Source: Halostella litorea (GTDB lineage Archaea; Halobacteriota; Halobacteria; Halobacteriales; Natronoarchaeaceae). From it: a DNA stretch of 64,000 nt. Where the stretch lies: assembly GCF_004785955.1 (NCBI RefSeq), contig NZ_ML214300.1:423223-487222 (forward strand). Reading direction: 5' to 3'. Shown here one piece after another: positions 1 to 8,413 of the stretch (positions are counted from its first letter, which is position 1; each line of letters begins with the position of its first letter). Below the pieces are notes generated by a model. That model worked only from the letters and a program-made list of their open reading frames with translations. It was not told the origin of the DNA and did no database searches. The position numbers were made by a program, and so were the translations under genes.

Positions 1-22
1 CCCGGAAGCCGGGATTTCGCCC

Positions 23-862
23 ATGAGCGACCGCATCGTCGGCGGGCTCGTGGACCAGTCGACCGTCGCGGACCGCGTCGAAACCGGCGCGGCTCCCGAC
101 TGGGTCGCCGAACACTGGCACTCCTTTCGCGACGGGCTGCTGGGCGAGCGAAACGGCTCGCCGTTCCCCTGCTACTTCGGGGTCGAGTCCGTCGAGAACG
201 GCGACCCGCTGTACACGGCGGTACCGTCGATGACCGACAAGGACGCGCTGCTTGACCTCGGGCGAACGCTCCGGCGGTATCTCGACGGGTACCGCGACCG
301 GCGCGGCAACGCGTCGCTGGTCACCTTCTTCAGGCCGCCCGAGCGGGAACTGTCGGAGGCCGAGTACCACGAGCGCCTCTGGCACATCCTCCAGTTCCTC
401 CACGTGCACGACCCGAAGCCGTGGCCCGAGGACATCCCCACGGACCCGGACGACCCCTACTGGGAGTTCTCCTTCGCCGGCGAGCCGACGTTCCCGACCT
501 GCCGCGCGCCGTTCTACGGGACGCGTAAGAGCCGGTACTGCCCGGTCGGGCTGGAGATCACGTTCCAGCCGCGGGCGCTGTTCGAGGACCTCGGCGTGAC
601 CGCAGACACCGAGGCCGGCCAGCAGGCCAGGGACGCGATCCAGGACCGCCTCGAGGACTACGACGGAGTCTGCCCGCACGCCGACCTCGGCGACTGGGGC
701 GTGGACGGCGACCGCGAGTGGCCCCAGTACATGCTGTCGTCGGACGGGGACCAGGCCCCCGACGAGTGTCCGATCGCCGTCACGCGGGAGCATCCGAAGT
801 CCGGCCTGCTGCTCGACGCCGACCGCCCCGACGACTCCCTCCCGGCGGGGAGCGCCGACTGA
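23..862 (+). CDS. YqcI/YcgG family protein
   Basis: 279 residues from an ATG close to the window edge. The product resembles the YqcI/YcgG family, widespread in bacteria and haloarchaea, for which I know no established reaction. Landmarks are PCYFGVES near residue 50, the strand LVTFFRPP near 100, an aromatic block [12 protein letters not shown] near 120 and GLEITFQPR near 185. There is no signal peptide or membrane segment, so a cytosolic protein is likely. Its stop overlaps the next start (ATGA), which suggests translational coupling to the hydrolase that follows. The family call rests on recognised blocks; the function is open. Confidence 0.8.
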   Translation: MSDRIVGGLVDQSTVADRVETGAAPDWVAEHWHSFRDGLLGERNGSPFPCYFGVESVENGDPLYTAVPSMTDKDALLDLGRTLRRYLDGYRDRRGNASLVTFFRPPERELSEAEYHERLWHILQFLHVHDPKPWPEDIPTDPDDPYWEFSFAGEPTFPTCRAPFYGTRKSRYCPVGLEITFQPRALFEDLGVTADTEAGQQARDAIQDRLEDYDGVCPHADLGDWGVDGDREWPQYMLSSDGDQAPDECPIAVTREHPKSGLLLDADRPDDSLPAGSAD

Positions 863-1437
863 TGACGGTCGACCTCGACGGGACGCCGGTCCTCCTGCTC
901 GTCGACTTCCAGCGCGGGTTCGACGAGCCGGGGTGGGGCGAGCGCAACAACCCCGACGCCGAACGCCGCGCCGAGCGACTGCTCGCCGCCTGGCGCGAAC
1001 ACGACCTGCCCGTCGTCCACGTCCGCCACGACTCGACGGAGGCGACGTCACCGCTCCGCCGCAGCGAACCCGGCTTCCGTTTCAAGGACGGGCTCGAACC
1101 GCGGGACGGCGAGGCCGAGTTCGTCAAGCGCGTCAACGGCGCGTTCGTCGACACCGACCTCGAATCGTGGCTCCGCGAGCGCGGCTCCGAAACGCTCGTC
1201 GTCTGTGGGCTGACGACGGACCACTGCGTGTCGACGACGACGCGGATGGCCGAGAACCGCGGGTTCGACGTCGCGCTCGTCGGGGACGCGTCGGCGACGT
1301 TCGACCGGTCGTTGGACGGCGAAGCGTTCGACCCGGAGACGGTCCACCGAACGGCGCTCGCGCATCTCTCAGGGGAGTTCGCCACGATACTCCGGACCGA
1401 GGCGGCCGTCGACGCGGTGTCGGGCGACCCCGAGTAG
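862..1437 (+). CDS. isochorismatase-fold cysteine hydrolase
   Basis: 191 residues starting at the ATG that overlaps the previous stop. Isochorismatase-like hydrolases cleave amides or vinyl ethers with an Asp-Lys-Cys triad. All three are visible: Asp in [10 protein letters not shown] (near 14), Lys in [10 protein letters not shown] (near 90) and Cys in [12 protein letters not shown] (near 122). The length is normal for the family, which includes nicotinamidases, ureidoacrylate hydrolases and many uncharacterised members. The substrate cannot be told from sequence. Cytosolic; probably in an operon with the YqcI/YcgG-type gene. Confidence 0.85.
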   Translation: MTVDLDGTPVLLLVDFQRGFDEPGWGERNNPDAERRAERLLAAWREHDLPVVHVRHDSTEATSPLRRSEPGFRFKDGLEPRDGEAEFVKRVNGAFVDTDLESWLRERGSETLVVCGLTTDHCVSTTTRMAENRGFDVALVGDASATFDRSLDGEAFDPETVHRTALAHLSGEFATILRTEAAVDAVSGDPE

Positions 1438-1491
1438 CGGCCGCGGTACCGCCACGGAACGACTTATCACCCGGCCGGACGATCCGATCCC

Positions 1492-1881
1492 ATGGAGATA
1501 CAACACGCCGCGGTGCGGGTGTCGGACCTGGAGGCGACGAAGGAGTTCTACGAGGACGGCCTCGGCCTGGAACGCGCCTGGGACTTCCACACCGACGACG
1601 GCGTCCACAACTACTACGTCACAGGCGACGAGTTCGACACGGAGATCCAGTTCGTCCACGACCCGGAGGGCGACGACGAGGTAACCCCCGACGGGATCGC
1701 TCACCTCGCGGTCCTCGTCGACGACGCCGACGCGACGCTCGACCGCCTCGTCGACCGGACCGACTGCGAGGTTCTCAAGGGACCGCTCACGATCGACGCG
1801 GCGAACGCCAGAGCCGCGTTCGTCGAGGACCCGGACGGTTACGAGGTCGAGATCTTCCACCGGATCGAGTCGGAGCGCTAG
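1492..1881 (+). CDS. VOC (glyoxalase/bleomycin-resistance fold) protein
   Basis: 129 residues with the two beta-alpha-beta-beta-beta halves of the vicinal-oxygen-chelate fold. The first half opens with MEIQHAAVRVSDLEATKEFY, and the second has GIAHLAVLVDDADATLDRL and ends with EDPDGYEVEIFHRI. Candidate metal ligands are His5, Glu in TEIQFVHD, His in IAHLAV and Glu in YEVEIFH, the pattern of lactoylglutathione lyase (GloA). It may detoxify methylglyoxal or act in another VOC reaction. A TATA-like stretch (ACTTATCACC, about 1463-1472) lies about 25 bases before the ATG, so it probably has its own promoter. Confidence 0.8.
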   Translation: MEIQHAAVRVSDLEATKEFYEDGLGLERAWDFHTDDGVHNYYVTGDEFDTEIQFVHDPEGDDEVTPDGIAHLAVLVDDADATLDRLVDRTDCEVLKGPLTIDAANARAAFVEDPDGYEVEIFHRIESER

Positions 1882-1963
1882 TCGAACCGTCCGCGACGGT
1901 ACCGCCGTCCTTTCGCACTGTTAGATCCCTTTCTCGGATAGAAGTATTCTCGAAACTCAGAAC

Positions 1964-1975
1964 ATTTTTAACGGA
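1964..1975 (+). promoter_or_regulatory. TATA-like promoter of the PKD protein gene
   Basis: An A/T block (ATTTTTAAC) lies about 35 bases before the ATG at 2004, inside a locally A+T-rich 100-base upstream region. The spacing allows only a very short leader, as is usual in haloarchaea. Call by position and composition only. Confidence 0.4.
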
Positions 1976-2003
1976 TTACTCCGCGTAACTAATTGCGGAA
2001 CGA

Positions 2004-5000
2004 ATGAAGGAACTGGCAATCGCTGTACTCGTGGTTTCGGCCGCCTTGAGCGGCCCCGTGGCCGGCGTCTCGGCCGACAACGCGCCGCCGCTGGCCGACG
2101 CGGGACTGGACCAGACTGTGTCGCTGGGGTCGACCGTGTTGCTCGACGCGACTGGGTCGCGCGACCCCGACGGGACCGTCACCGCGTACGGGTGGCGGAT
2201 CACCGCGCCGAACGGGAGCACCGTTTCGCCCGCCTGTCCGACCTGCGGGCGTACCGAGTTCCGACCGACCGCCGAAGGGACGTACGCCGTCCGCGTCACG
2301 GTGACGGACGACGACGGCGCGACCAGCAACGACACGCTGTACGTGAACGTCACGTCGGGCGATCCGCCCCGAGTCACGCTCACCGGGACGACGGATGTCG
2401 AGGCCGACTCGACCGCCACGTACACCGCCGACGTTCGGCGCGGCGGTGCCCCACTCGACCGCGTCGTCTGGCGGGTCGACGGCACGACGGCCGAGGAGAC
2501 GGCCGTCCGGTCCGGACACGACTCCGTCTCGCTGTCGCGAAATTTCAACAGTTCCGGAGACCACACGGTCGAGGCGGTCGCGGTCGGGACCGACGAGCAA
2601 CGGCGGACCGACAGCGTGAGGGTTACCGTCGAGCGTCCGCTCCCGCCCGTCGCCGACCCCTCGCCCCCGTCCGACGGCACCGCACCGCCCGACGACGATG
2701 ACCAACCGACCCTCGATCCGGCGCTCCGTGGCGAACAGACGGTCACGGGGACGGAACCGTTCCGGGAGCGGTACGTCGTCGACACGGCTCGCCCGTCCGA
2801 CGAGGTCGTCGGAGTCCGTTGGTATCGGGACGGATCCCCGGCCGGGACCGGACCCAGACGCGTCGTCGACTGGGACCCCGGCAGCCACGAACTCGTCGCG
2901 GTGGTCAACTACACTGACGGTCGGGAACGAACCGTGACGTTCGACGACGGGACGAACGACGTCTTCGTCGACCCTCGACCGGTCGCGGAGTTCGACCGAC
3001 TCGACAACGGGAGCACGATTTCGGGGGCCGTCTCCGCCACCGATGCGGTCGGTAACCTCCGGCGGCTCCGTGTCGCCGTCGACGGGCGGACCGTCGAGGA
3101 GTGGACCGCGGGGGACCGTATGAAGAGCCGTCCGATAGACGAGCGGGAACTCGGTTTTCTGGTCGGCGACGTTTCGGCCGGTACGGACAGCAACGTCACC
3201 GTAACCGCCATCGATGCCCGGGGGCAACGGTCCGAAGTCACTCGGTCCGTCGTCCCGAAAGCCGAACCCGAGATCGTCAGGGCTGAGTTCGTCAACGGCC
3301 CCGTTGACTCCTACCACGAGCGGATCGACGCGGAGCGGTACGCCGCCCATCACGTGACCGAGGTAGATCTGGACGGTCTCGGACCGGATGCGGTGTCGGT
3401 TGAAACTGGCTCGTTGTCCGATGATACTAGACCCGTGGATTCCGGTGACCTAACGCGTCATAAAGAATATGATCACCATACAGGAACGTTAACTGTACAT
3501 ACGTACTGGGCAGGCGATGTTCCAGACTCCTATAAGGTAACTACAAGACTGCATGCAGAGAAAGGTGATAAAGTAGATTCGGTCGGCTCTGGGAAATCTG
3601 CGTTGTTCAGGGTAACACCCAGTCCCCCGGAGATCCGGATAGACATCATCCACGGTGGAGATTTCCGGGATATCCGGAATGACGGGATGGTGGTAGATGC
3701 TCGGGATTCATTCGATCCGGATGGAACGCGTTTGGAATACTTCTGGAGACAGGGCGCATCTGAAACGGAAAAGGTAGGCATAGGGAAATTTGATTCATTC
3801 AGGTTTGCAAATCTCACAGTAGTCGATGGATATCAATTAGAACGGAAAATCTCTCACTCGTTCCAAGATTACTACACGCCGGATATCAGGGATTCGCGGG
3901 AGATATCCGGAGGGGCGTATAACTTGACGGATTCGATTCGGTTCAAAGTGTATACTGACCGATTCGATTTCACGAAGAACACCTTCCATGAACACCACCA
4001 TATCGGAGTAACTACGTCTAGCAGAGCTCATGTGGTCGATCTAAAGAAGCACTACATAGAGGAACGGAAAGAAAGAATCAGTCCAAACATCAACCAAAGC
4101 GGCGAACAGTACGTCGCGACAGTTGAGGTGGATGCGGCCGCCTTTGCGGACGACCAGCCGGCACCGACGGTGACGTTTTTCAACCGGGCCAATCCGGAGA
4201 CGACGCGGAAGTCGACTTCACTAACTACCGACAGCAAGATCTTCGCACCGCCCCAGACCCGGTGGACGAACGTCACCGTGGAGAACCGGTCGTACGTGGT
4301 TGAGATACCGGAACGGACGCAACGGAGAGTAATGACGGCCCAACGCCGCGACGAGTTACTGGACGCCGGCTACCAGCTCAACAGGACGGACAGACAGGGG
4401 ACCGAGTACGTGGTGGAGAAGCGAGTACAGGTGCAGAAAGCGGAGTACGAGGAGGAGACGAAGGCGTTCCGGCACAAACTAGGCCGTGATCGGTTCATCG
4501 ACCGCAACGACGACTGGAAGGCTGGTGGTAGATACGTCCGTCAGGAAACGCGTACGGAGACCGAAACCGAGTGGCGCAGCGATCGGGGTGGGTCCGGTGA
4601 GTTCACCGGCGAAACGCGGCGGGTACAGACGGCTCCCCCCGAGTACCGGACCGAGCGAAAGTACGTCTACTACGAGACGGAGGAGCGGACACGAACGGTG
4701 ACTGAAACACGAACGAGACCGGTTCCAAACATGAACGGTGACGGAATGAAGACGGTTACCTACACGGTCGAAAAGGAGGAGACGTACACGGTGCGGACCA
4801 AACACTCCTACTGGAGCAGCATTCCCAGAAGCCACTCACATAGCCGAGTAGCGAGCCGGCAGGTCCGCGTTTCGCCTGCCCAGTACGAACGGCAGTACAA
4901 GTATCGAATCCGAACGGAGGAAACGGTAGACGTCGAAGTGTACGAAGCATCACGGCGGGTACAGAGACAGCCGGCGAAGTACGAGTGGCGGACGTACGAT

Positions 5001-5360
5001 ACCCTTACGAACCGAGGAATCGCCGAGGAAATGGGCAACAGCGAGGATTACCGGCTTGCAGGGGAGCGACAGTCGAAGCGATGGATCCTGAGCAAGCAGG
5101 TCGACACTCGCGAGGTGACCGTCGAGGAGTACGAGAACCCCGACCGCGTCATCGAAACGCGTGGAACGGTGACTGGTGAGAGCGTGCAGGTCATCGAACA
5201 GATAAACGGGAACGAAACTCGACGGGAGCACATCGGCGAGTTGTCCCGTGACTACAGCGGAAGCGGCTTGGTGTCTACCGAAGCGATGATCGAAGACTTA
5301 CAGTCGAGAACGGAGGACTCGTGTGCGAGAGGCGGCTATTATTCGAGGTGTGAGGGATGA
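2004..5360 (+). CDS. large secreted PKD-domain surface protein with repeat-rich C-terminus
   Basis: 1118 residues. A Sec signal peptide (about 1-24, ending GVSA) is followed by a PKD-type Ig domain (about 27-117; APPLADAG, LLDATGSRDPDG and a DDDGATS turn). Further beta-rich stretches follow at about 120-215 and 330-420, with a Pro/Asp linker at 215-240. A second PKD-like motif (VVDARDSFDPDGTRLEYFW) occurs near 565. From about 750 to 1080 the chain is rich in Tyr, Arg, Glu and Thr, with several copies of an R-x-V-x-x-x-P-x-x-Y pattern. N-glycosylation sequons are frequent; no C-terminal anchor is seen. About 3400-4120 is much poorer in G+C than the rest. The gene overlaps the next by four bases. 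Likely a cell-surface adhesion or structural protein; function inferred only. Confidence 0.7.
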   Translation: MKELAIAVLVVSAALSGPVAGVSADNAPPLADAGLDQTVSLGSTVLLDATGSRDPDGTVTAYGWRITAPNGSTVSPACPTCGRTEFRPTAEGTYAVRVTVTDDDGATSNDTLYVNVTSGDPPRVTLTGTTDVEADSTATYTADVRRGGAPLDRVVWRVDGTTAEETAVRSGHDSVSLSRNFNSSGDHTVEAVAVGTDEQRRTDSVRVTVERPLPPVADPSPPSDGTAPPDDDDQPTLDPALRGEQTVTGTEPFRERYVVDTARPSDEVVGVRWYRDGSPAGTGPRRVVDWDPGSHELVAVVNYTDGRERTVTFDDGTNDVFVDPRPVAEFDRLDNGSTISGAVSATDAVGNLRRLRVAVDGRTVEEWTAGDRMKSRPIDERELGFLVGDVSAGTDSNVTVTAIDARGQRSEVTRSVVPKAEPEIVRAEFVNGPVDSYHERIDAERYAAHHVTEVDLDGLGPDAVSVETGSLSDDTRPVDSGDLTRHKEYDHHTGTLTVHTYWAGDVPDSYKVTTRLHAEKGDKVDSVGSGKSALFRVTPSPPEIRIDIIHGGDFRDIRNDGMVVDARDSFDPDGTRLEYFWRQGASETEKVGIGKFDSFRFANLTVVDGYQLERKISHSFQDYYTPDIRDSREISGGAYNLTDSIRFKVYTDRFDFTKNTFHEHHHIGVTTSSRAHVVDLKKHYIEERKERISPNINQSGEQYVATVEVDAAAFADDQPAPTVTFFNRANPETTRKSTSLTTDSKIFAPPQTRWTNVTVENRSYVVEIPERTQRRVMTAQRRDELLDAGYQLNRTDRQGTEYVVEKRVQVQKAEYEEETKAFRHKLGRDRFIDRNDDWKAGGRYVRQETRTETETEWRSDRGGSGEFTGETRRVQTAPPEYRTERKYVYYETEERTRTVTETRTRPVPNMNGDGMKTVTYTVEKEETYTVRTKHSYWSSIPRSHSHSRVASRQVRVSPAQYERQYKYRIRTEETVDVEVYEASRRVQRQPAKYEWRTYDTLTNRGIAEEMGNSEDYRLAGERQSKRWILSKQVDTREVTVEEYENPDRVIETRGTVTGESVQVIEQINGNETRREHIGELSRDYSGSGLVSTEAMIEDLQSRTEDSCARGGYYSRCEG

Positions 5361-6301
5361 ACAGATTTCGTCAGGCGGTTGCTGTCACGGTATTAGTAGT
5401 GGCCGTTGCCAGCGTTGGTTCTGTTACTGGACTGAGTACTGGTGCTACTCCACCAATATCAGTCAATGAGTCTGAAAACGTAACGTCCGGACTCGGTGTG
5501 AACTATACAGTACAGTTCGATAGCGACCGTAACCGCGTACGTGTGTCCGCACACAATCCAACCCAGTTCCATCATGAATCCTCTTTTGGGGTGGACGTTG
5601 ATGGTTACCAACACCAGATACACACCCTCAACCTTTCTACAAACGAATCCTGGGAGGATTCCTGGGACGTCTCCAATAGCATCGACGTTATGCGGGATAA
5701 TCATTCCGTGGAGTTCTACACGTACGAGGGCTCCGCACAGTTCAACTTCACGCGCAAGTACGATCCCTCTAACTCACCCGAGGTACCGTCACCACGGATA
5801 ACGAACGTCGAAGTCACGACGGGAGACGGAGAAGAATATGATCAAAACACGACAGTTGTAAAAGTCGCAGTTGAGAATCCGGCGAGACAAATTTATGGAA
5901 CCAATTTAATGGTTAATACCCGTGAAACCACCTACAGCCGACGCGGTGGGTCTACTGCAGCCCCCCAAGGGAACAAGACGGTTCTAGTTCCCATCAAAGA
6001 AGACCCCGACACCTTGGTCGCGGGTGAAGTCCGCCTGTACGCGGACAATCTCTCCGAAGGTGAGGAGGGGTTCGACCAACGCGAGTTCGTGGGGCGCGTC
6101 GACGGCGACACGGAGGTGTACAACCGGTCGTACGAGCCCATCGAACCGCGGTGGAGCCGAAACCGGACGTACCACTACGAGAACGAGTCAGTCGAGGAGC
6201 GAATAGAGGCAAACGAGGAACACACCCCGCTGGACTACGCCATCGTCGCCGCGATGGGGGTAGTGATCCTCCTCGTAGCGGTCCGCCTGATACGCCGGTA
6301 G
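5357..6301 (+). CDS. signal-peptide, single-anchor, sequon-rich membrane protein
   Basis: 314 residues. The N-terminal signal peptide (about 1-25) precedes an extracellular beta-rich region of about 255 residues and one C-terminal membrane helix (DYAIVAAMGVVILLVAVRLI, near 290-310) with a short Arg-rich tail, so the bulk faces outside. More than ten N-x-S/T sequons suggest heavy glycosylation. Its ATG overlaps the stop of the PKD protein (ATGA), so the two are likely made together, and this protein could hold the secreted partner at the membrane. The segment around 5880-5940 is only 43% G+C by hand count, as in part of the PKD gene. I do not recognise the family. Confidence 0.7.
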   Translation: MNRFRQAVAVTVLVVAVASVGSVTGLSTGATPPISVNESENVTSGLGVNYTVQFDSDRNRVRVSAHNPTQFHHESSFGVDVDGYQHQIHTLNLSTNESWEDSWDVSNSIDVMRDNHSVEFYTYEGSAQFNFTRKYDPSNSPEVPSPRITNVEVTTGDGEEYDQNTTVVKVAVENPARQIYGTNLMVNTRETTYSRRGGSTAAPQGNKTVLVPIKEDPDTLVAGEVRLYADNLSEGEEGFDQREFVGRVDGDTEVYNRSYEPIEPRWSRNRTYHYENESVEERIEANEEHTPLDYAIVAAMGVVILLVAVRLIRR

Positions 6302-6302
6302 G

Positions 6303-7454
6303 TTACTCGTTCCGCGGGCTGCTCGGGTGGTACTCGGTGTCGTACTCGCCGGCGTCGCCGTCGACGCGGTCGGGGTTGATCCGCCCGCCGAGCAGCATGA
6401 AGTCGACGAGCGTCAGGGCAAACATGGCCTCGACGACGGGCACGCCGCGGGGCGGGAGCACCGGGTCATGGCGGCCGATGACCTGCTCCTCCTTCTCCTC
6501 GCCGGTCTCCCAGTCGACCGTCTGTTGGGACTTGGGGATCGAGGTGGGGGCGTGCAGGGTGACCTCGCCGTAGATCGGTTCGCCGGTGGTGATGCCGCCC
6601 TGAAGCCCGCCGTGGTCGTTCTCGGCGGGAACCGGGTCGCCGTCCTCGTCGAACTCCCAGTGGTCATTGCGCTCGTAGCCGGTGTACTCGCGGGCCTCGC
6701 GGCCGAGGCCGAACTCGAAGGCGGTCGTCGCGGGGACGGAGAGCATGGCCTGCCCGAGGCGGGCTTCCAGCGAGTCGAACCGGGGCGCGCCGAGGCCGCG
6801 AGGGACGCCGCGGGCCTCGAAGTAGATGCTGCCGCCGATTGAGTCGCCCGCTTCCTGATACTCCTCGATGCGTTCCTGCATCCGCTCGGCGGTCTCCGGG
6901 TGGGCACAGCGAACGTCGTTCTCCTCGGAGTGTTCCTTGATCTCCTCGAAGGAGACCTCAGGGGCTTCGATGTCCCCGATCTGGTTGACGTGGGCCTTGA
7001 GTTCGACGCCCTCGCGGGCGAGCAGTTTCTTGGCGACCGCGCCGGCGGCGACCCAGTTGACGGTTTCGCGGGCCGAGGAGCGGCCGCCGCCGCCCCAGTT
7101 GCGCGTGCCGAACTTCGCGGAGTACGTGAAGTCGCCGTGGGACGGCCGCGGCGCGGTGATAAAGGGTTCGTACTTGCCCGAACGGGCGTCCTTGTTCTGG
7201 ATCACCATCCCGATCGGCGTCCCGGTCGTGTAACCGTCCTGGAGGCCGCTTTTGATGGAGACGGCGTCCGGTTCGCCGCGGCTGGTCGAGATCATCGACT
7301 GGCCGGGCTTGCGCCGGTCCAGGTCGGCCTGGATGTCGTCCTCGGAGAGTTCGAGGCCGGCGGGGCAGCCACTGACGGTGACGCCCATCGCCTCGCCGTG
7401 GCTCTCGCCGAAGGTGGTCACCTGAAAGAGGCGACCGAAGCTGTTGCCGTTCAT
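6303..7454 (-). CDS. aroC: chorismate synthase
   Basis: 383 residues, full length for AroC. It converts 5-enolpyruvylshikimate-3-phosphate to chorismate using reduced FMN, the last common step of aromatic amino acid synthesis. Signature blocks include MNGNSFGRLFQVTTFGESHG at the start, RKPGQSMISTSRGEPD near 50, RPSHGDFTYSAKFG near 103, GGGRSSARETVNWVAAGAVA near 120 and GGLQGGITTGEPI near 280. The stop is one base from the end of the convergent membrane protein gene. EPSP synthase, the preceding enzyme, lies about 2.3 kb away on the same strand. Confidence 0.97.
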   Translation of the reverse strand: MNGNSFGRLFQVTTFGESHGEAMGVTVSGCPAGLELSEDDIQADLDRRKPGQSMISTSRGEPDAVSIKSGLQDGYTTGTPIGMVIQNKDARSGKYEPFITAPRPSHGDFTYSAKFGTRNWGGGGRSSARETVNWVAAGAVAKKLLAREGVELKAHVNQIGDIEAPEVSFEEIKEHSEENDVRCAHPETAERMQERIEEYQEAGDSIGGSIYFEARGVPRGLGAPRFDSLEARLGQAMLSVPATTAFEFGLGREAREYTGYERNDHWEFDEDGDPVPAENDHGGLQGGITTGEPIYGEVTLHAPTSIPKSQQTVDWETGEEKEEQVIGRHDPVLPPRGVPVVEAMFALTLVDFMLLGGRINPDRVDGDAGEYDTEYHPSSPRNE

Positions 7455-7558
7455 TACTCACCGGTGGGGTCGCCGGGCATTTAGGTGTTGCAATACGCGC
7501 AAGAACGGGCGGTCGGCGCGGTCGCGGAGTCGGCAGGGACGGGGTCGACGCCGCGGGT

Positions 7559-8413
7559 TCAGAACCCCAGTCGGTCGAGCGCGTCCCGGAGGTTCGGGAG
7601 CGGGTCCGCCCCGAAAAACCGGACGTTCTCCAGCGCGTGAAACGCGACGTACACGTCCCGGCGCACGTCGAAGAAGGCGTCCGACACGTCCCGGTGTCGG
7701 CGGTACTCGTCGAAGAACGGGTCGCCGACCGAGTCCAGTCGGGCGACGTACGCGAGGTCGACCTCGTCGTGGCCGAAGTAGATGGCGGGGTCGAGAACGG
7801 CATCGACCTCGCCGCTCTCGACGACCACGTTTCCGGGGTGGACATCCCCGTGGAGAAGCGACGGCGCGGAGGGCTCGACGAGCAGGTCGTCGAGCGCGTC
7901 GGCGAACGCCAGCACCCGGTCGTACTCGGCGACGGGCAGGCTCCCCTCGTCCCTCGCGGCGTTCGCGAACGGGAGCACCCGTCGCTCCCGGAAGAACTCG
8001 ATCCACGAGTCAGTCCACGGGTTCGACTGGGCATACGGCCCCGAGAGCGTGTCGAACGGGAACCCGTAGGCGTCGGCCGACACGTCGTGGAGGGCGGCGA
8101 CGTGGCGCGCCAGATCGCGCTCCGCGCGCTCGTCGAACCTGCCGTCGCCGTCGACGTACTCCAGCACGAGCAGCCCGGGCTCGACGTGGTGGACGGTCGG
8201 TACGGGCAGCGGCGACTCGCGGGCGAGATACTGGAGCATCGCGGCCTCGACGCCGAGCGGCGCGTCGTCGACCTTCGCGGCGACCGGCTGCCGGTCCGCG
8301 AACTCGACGCGGTACACCGTCCCGACCATCCCGCCGTGGAGTTCCGTCGCGCCCGTCGCCGTCGCGTCGAGCGTGCTCGATACGCGGTCGAGGAGGCCGT
8401 CGGTCTCAGTCAT
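7559..8413 (-). CDS. fructosamine-kinase / phosphotransferase family protein
   Basis: 284 residues with the aminoglycoside-phosphotransferase-like kinase fold, closest to fructosamine kinases. A Lys in PVAAKVDD (near 46) should bind phosphate. The catalytic loop LLHGDVHPGNVVV lies near 188 and the metal-binding Asp in AVLDPAIYFG near 210. Fructosamine kinases phosphorylate ketosamines on glycated proteins or small molecules. The start overlaps the end of the phosphodiesterase-like gene upstream by eight bases, indicating co-transcription. Substrate not determined. Confidence 0.85.
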   Translation of the reverse strand: MTETDGLLDRVSSTLDATATGATELHGGMVGTVYRVEFADRQPVAAKVDDAPLGVEAAMLQYLARESPLPVPTVHHVEPGLLVLEYVDGDGRFDERAERDLARHVAALHDVSADAYGFPFDTLSGPYAQSNPWTDSWIEFFRERRVLPFANAARDEGSLPVAEYDRVLAFADALDDLLVEPSAPSLLHGDVHPGNVVVESGEVDAVLDPAIYFGHDEVDLAYVARLDSVGDPFFDEYRRHRDVSDAFFDVRRDVYVAFHALENVRFFGADPLPNLRDALDRLGF

